The notes beneath the pieces are model-generated. The model was not told the origin of the DNA. It saw nothing but the letters and a program-made list of their open reading frames with translations, and did not search any database. A program made the translations under genes and the position numbers. From assembly GCF_007859315.1 (NCBI RefSeq), contig NZ_VOHA01000002.1:186001-250000 (forward strand): a stretch of DNA of 64,000 nucleotides. Direction: 5' to 3'. Of the stretch, positions 62,130 to 64,000 are shown piece after piece; within the stretch, counting starts at the first letter, position 1, and every line of letters starts with the position of its first letter. This DNA comes from Reyranella sp. CPCC 100927 (GTDB lineage Bacteria > Pseudomonadota > Alphaproteobacteria > Reyranellales > Reyranellaceae).

Positions 62130-62387
62130 CTACCCCCGCTGACACGAAGGGCCATCCCGCGTGTCGACGCAGCACCGGTTCTTTCCCGTGGGCTTATATC
62201 CCACCATCGATCCGCGCCTGGTCTGGAACGTGCACTGATCGCTGGAGTCGTAGCGTGACGACGGGTCAAACCGCGACGATGACGGATAGTAATGGCCGTC
62301 GTCCGGTTGAAGCGGATGATAGGACTCGGACACCGGCTGGCAGCCGACGAATCCGAGAAGGAGAAGGAACGACAGAGCCTTGCGCAT
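62130..62387 (-). CDS. Small predicted lipoprotein, YHPL-rich
   Basis: GAGG eight bases before the ATG at 62387 and a lipobox LLGFVGC (Cys about 16) define this 85-residue product. The mature part is Ser/Tyr/Asp-rich (HYYPSSSRFDPSSRYDSS) and ends with several Cys (NRCCVDTRDGPSC). No family is recognised. Confidence 0.6.
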   Translation of the reverse strand: MRKALSFLLLLGFVGCQPVSESYHPLQPDDGHYYPSSSRFDPSSRYDSSDQCTFQTRRGSMVGYKPTGKNRCCVDTRDGPSCQRG

Positions 62388-62548
62388 GGTCGAAACCTCG
62401 CAGATCAGCCGGAGATCTTCAGGCAATCCCGTACACCTACCGGACCTGACCGCCCCATACAGTTCAATATGAGACAACCGGCTTGAAGATGCGGGCGCCC
62501 CTGCGTCGAGGTGAGACCGATCGCGATCTTGCCGATCATTCGTCCTGT

Positions 62549-62785
62549 CTAGACATCGCCATAGCTGGCGTCCCCGGGATCAGCCGCGAACGGACCCAAT
62601 CGCGAATCAAAGCGAAACGAGGTCCCGCAATAGGGGCATAGGATCACGTCCTGCTCGCCCATGTTGATATAGACATGCGGATGATCGTGAGGCGGGGTCA
62701 CGCCGATGCAGTGAAACGCGCGCGCACCGATACGGATCTCAGCCGCCGCATTGTCGTTGCGAAACTTCGGATAGGGGCTCGCCAT
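62549..62785 (-). CDS. zf-CHCC zinc-finger protein
   Basis: This 78-residue protein has the zinc-binding set Cys-His-Cys-Cys: FHCIGVTPPHDHPHVYINMG and ILCPYCGTSFRFD. This is the PF10276 domain shared with the mitochondrial complex I subunit NDUFS6. The ATG at 62785 is used; a TTG precedes it. In alphaproteobacteria these proteins are linked to complex I assembly by homology. Confidence 0.8.
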   Translation of the reverse strand: MASPYPKFRNDNAAAEIRIGARAFHCIGVTPPHDHPHVYINMGEQDVILCPYCGTSFRFDSRLGPFAADPGDASYGDV

Positions 62786-62797
62786 CAATCGAGTCCT

Positions 62798-62887
62798 TTA
62801 TGCGTACGCGCGATAGAGCGCGTACACCACGATCGCGACGGCGAGACAAACGGGAAGGACGATGGGTGGAACGAACCACGAAGCCAT
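62798..62887 (-). CDS. 29-residue membrane peptide
   Basis: The frame MASWFVPPIVLPVCLAVAIV..YALYRAYA is almost entirely one transmembrane helix with a short basic-aromatic end. TAGGAGG eight bases before the ATG is one of the best ribosome sites in this zone. It lies just upstream of the zf-CHCC gene on the same strand, so both may be on one transcript. It is too short for usual gene finders. Confidence 0.6.
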   Translation of the reverse strand: MASWFVPPIVLPVCLAVAIVVYALYRAYA

Positions 62888-63402
62888 GGCGCACACCTCC
62901 TACTGCTAGGCCCTGCTCTCTCGGCCGTCGATGTCCACAACAGGGATCCGCAACGATGCTGGCGCGACGGCGCAGCTGATCGTCCAGCGCTCGGCTCAGT
63001 GCCGATGGCGTTGACGAGCGACCCAGGTCCAGTCGTAGCGGATCGAGACACCACGCACTGTCCAATTCAGGACACTCGGCGTATCGCTCACGCCCAGGAC
63101 TGAACGTCCGTCCGTCGTGATGGCGGGATCATCGAGCGTCCCGGTACGCGGAACCAGGCAAATCCTCAGAAGGATTGCGGTCGTGGGTCCCTTTTGACTT
63201 TCTGGCGTCTGTTGGGCATGTCGAGTGCCACTTGTTTACAATGTTCGAGCCGCGCGGCCCCTTCCAAGACGGCGGAATGAGGACTGGCAACCCGCGCGCT
63301 ATGGTGCACGTAATATCCCTATCACCGGCAACGTGCTTTGCCACAGGCGCCGGTGGCTGAGAGACGGTTTTGCGCTCCCGCCTGTCGTGCACGGAGCGCC
63401 CC
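62888..63402. other. Region without a supported gene
   Basis: No frame here has both a ribosome site and recognisable composition. The phrase GGAACCAGGCAAATCCT at about 63149-63166 resembles GGAACCAGGCAAAATCCT at 59319-59336 in the small frame beside Crp/Fnr, which hints at shared decayed sequence. Confidence 0.45.
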
Positions 63403-63621
63403 ATGCCGTTCGATCCCAGCGCACGCAGCGACAATGCCTCATTGCTTGCTCGCAGCAAGGCCCTTTGCCGCGAAAGCGCCGAGCTGTGCCGGCATTCGCA
63501 TATCCTGATAAAGACGATCCGTCGTGAGCAGCGCGCCCGCGACCGTCCCGAGCTATGGTCGCTGTACTACGATGAGCCACTGCCGAAACGGCCAGGTCAT
63601 GAGCCGGAAAATTCGAACTGA
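63403..63621 (+). CDS. Hypothetical protein, 72 residues
   Basis: GGAG seven bases before the ATG at 63403 supports this small charged, mostly helical protein (NASLLARSKALCRESAELCRHSHILIKTIRREQRARD). It has two Cys and a Pro-rich end. No family is recognised. It precedes the decayed duplicate at 63686. Confidence 0.58.
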   Translation: MPFDPSARSDNASLLARSKALCRESAELCRHSHILIKTIRREQRARDRPELWSLYYDEPLPKRPGHEPENSN

Positions 63622-63685
63622 CCATTACTGTCGTGTTCTCCCCCTTCGTCACCACCTTATGGATGAATGAGGGAGCACCATCAGG

Positions 63686-64000
63686 ATGATTCCATATCTG
63701 GCGGCTCAGGCGCCGAGACCCGATTTCGAGGCCTTCCTGTTCGCGCCCACTGGCGAGAATGCAACGGTATGACGTTGAGCGTGCTGTCGGGCCTCAGCCG
63801 CCTCTAAGTCAATCCGTGGGATGAGGCAGCAGAGCTGTCGCAGTTGCCCAAGGATCGTGCCATCGCCGCGCTGGACAGGCGCATTGCTCAGCTGCCGCTC
63901 GGCACGTGGTTGCTGTCGGATACGGCCGCCATCGCCACCCGCCTCGTGGACCTGTTGCCGAAGCACGATCCCCATCCGCGATCCGACCCTACGCCGGCGC
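63686..64000 (+). pseudogene. Decayed, truncated duplicate of the gene at 61595
   Basis: The sequence follows the gene at 61595 closely, including about 60 bases upstream. One base is lost at about 63753 (GAGAATGC for GAGGAACGC), which shifts the frame to an early stop. An independent TAA replaces GAA at about 63806. The window ends before the membrane helix. It is a pseudogene unless recoding occurs. Confidence 0.85.

Overview
The window is high-GC (mid-60s percent by eye) bacterial DNA. It has dense Shine-Dalgarno-led genes, many ABC/LysR/IclR/TauD catabolic genes, a zf-CHCC protein, DUF4291, short Cys-anchored lipoproteins and dispersed G/C-rich palindromes. This fits a large-genome soil or water alphaproteobacterium (Hyphomicrobiales or Rhodospirillales type). 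The species cannot be read from the sequence, and no rRNA or tRNA gene was seen.

Region 1 (1-9.8 kb): a truncated IclR regulator diverges from an esterase, a SnoaL-like protein and an amidase. A CnbZ-like deaminase candidate and a secreted beta-lactamase-fold hydrolase follow, separated by two LacI-type operator palindromes. A tight three-gene minus-strand operon comes next: TauD oxygenase, FMN 2-hydroxy-acid oxidase and DRE-TIM acyl synthase.

Region 2 (10-24 kb): a LysR gene heads two aminotransferases and a three-component ABC importer resembling the 2-aminoethylphosphonate PhnS/T/U2 type. A second LysR diverges from a LivK-like binding protein, an FAH-family hydrolase, a VOC dioxygenase and a flavin hydroxylase, which look like an aromatic degradation set. 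A convergent acyl-CoA dehydrogenase closes the region.

Region 3 (24-36.5 kb): an operon encodes a pseudo-HtrA, a LuxR-type regulator and an active HtrA. Small enzymes, a TetR gene and an FAH protein follow, then the glycolate oxidase genes glcD, glcE and glcF. This stretch is full of palindromic repeats. One pair brackets a DUF559 endonuclease-like gene, one sits in frame inside glcE, and one supplies the C-terminus of glcF.

Region 4 (36.6-53.5 kb): a complete aryl-polyene-type cluster with visibly lower GC. Seventeen tightly overlapping minus-strand genes match the apeC-to-apeR order, with a small lipoprotein at the front and a divergent phosphopantetheinyl transferase and PF10118 protein. 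The cluster is flanked by a fragment of a TauD-like gene on the left and a fragment of a DUF4291 gene on the right. Intact copies of these two genes sit side by side at 57-58.7 kb, so the island appears to occupy a second, broken copy of that locus.

Region 5 (53.5-64 kb): a Rieske ring-hydroxylating dioxygenase pair, a methyltransferase, the intact TauD/DUF4291 pair, a Crp/Fnr regulator and a sparse zone of small lipoproteins, small membrane proteins and a zinc-finger protein. The window ends in a decayed tandem copy of the gene at 61.6 kb.
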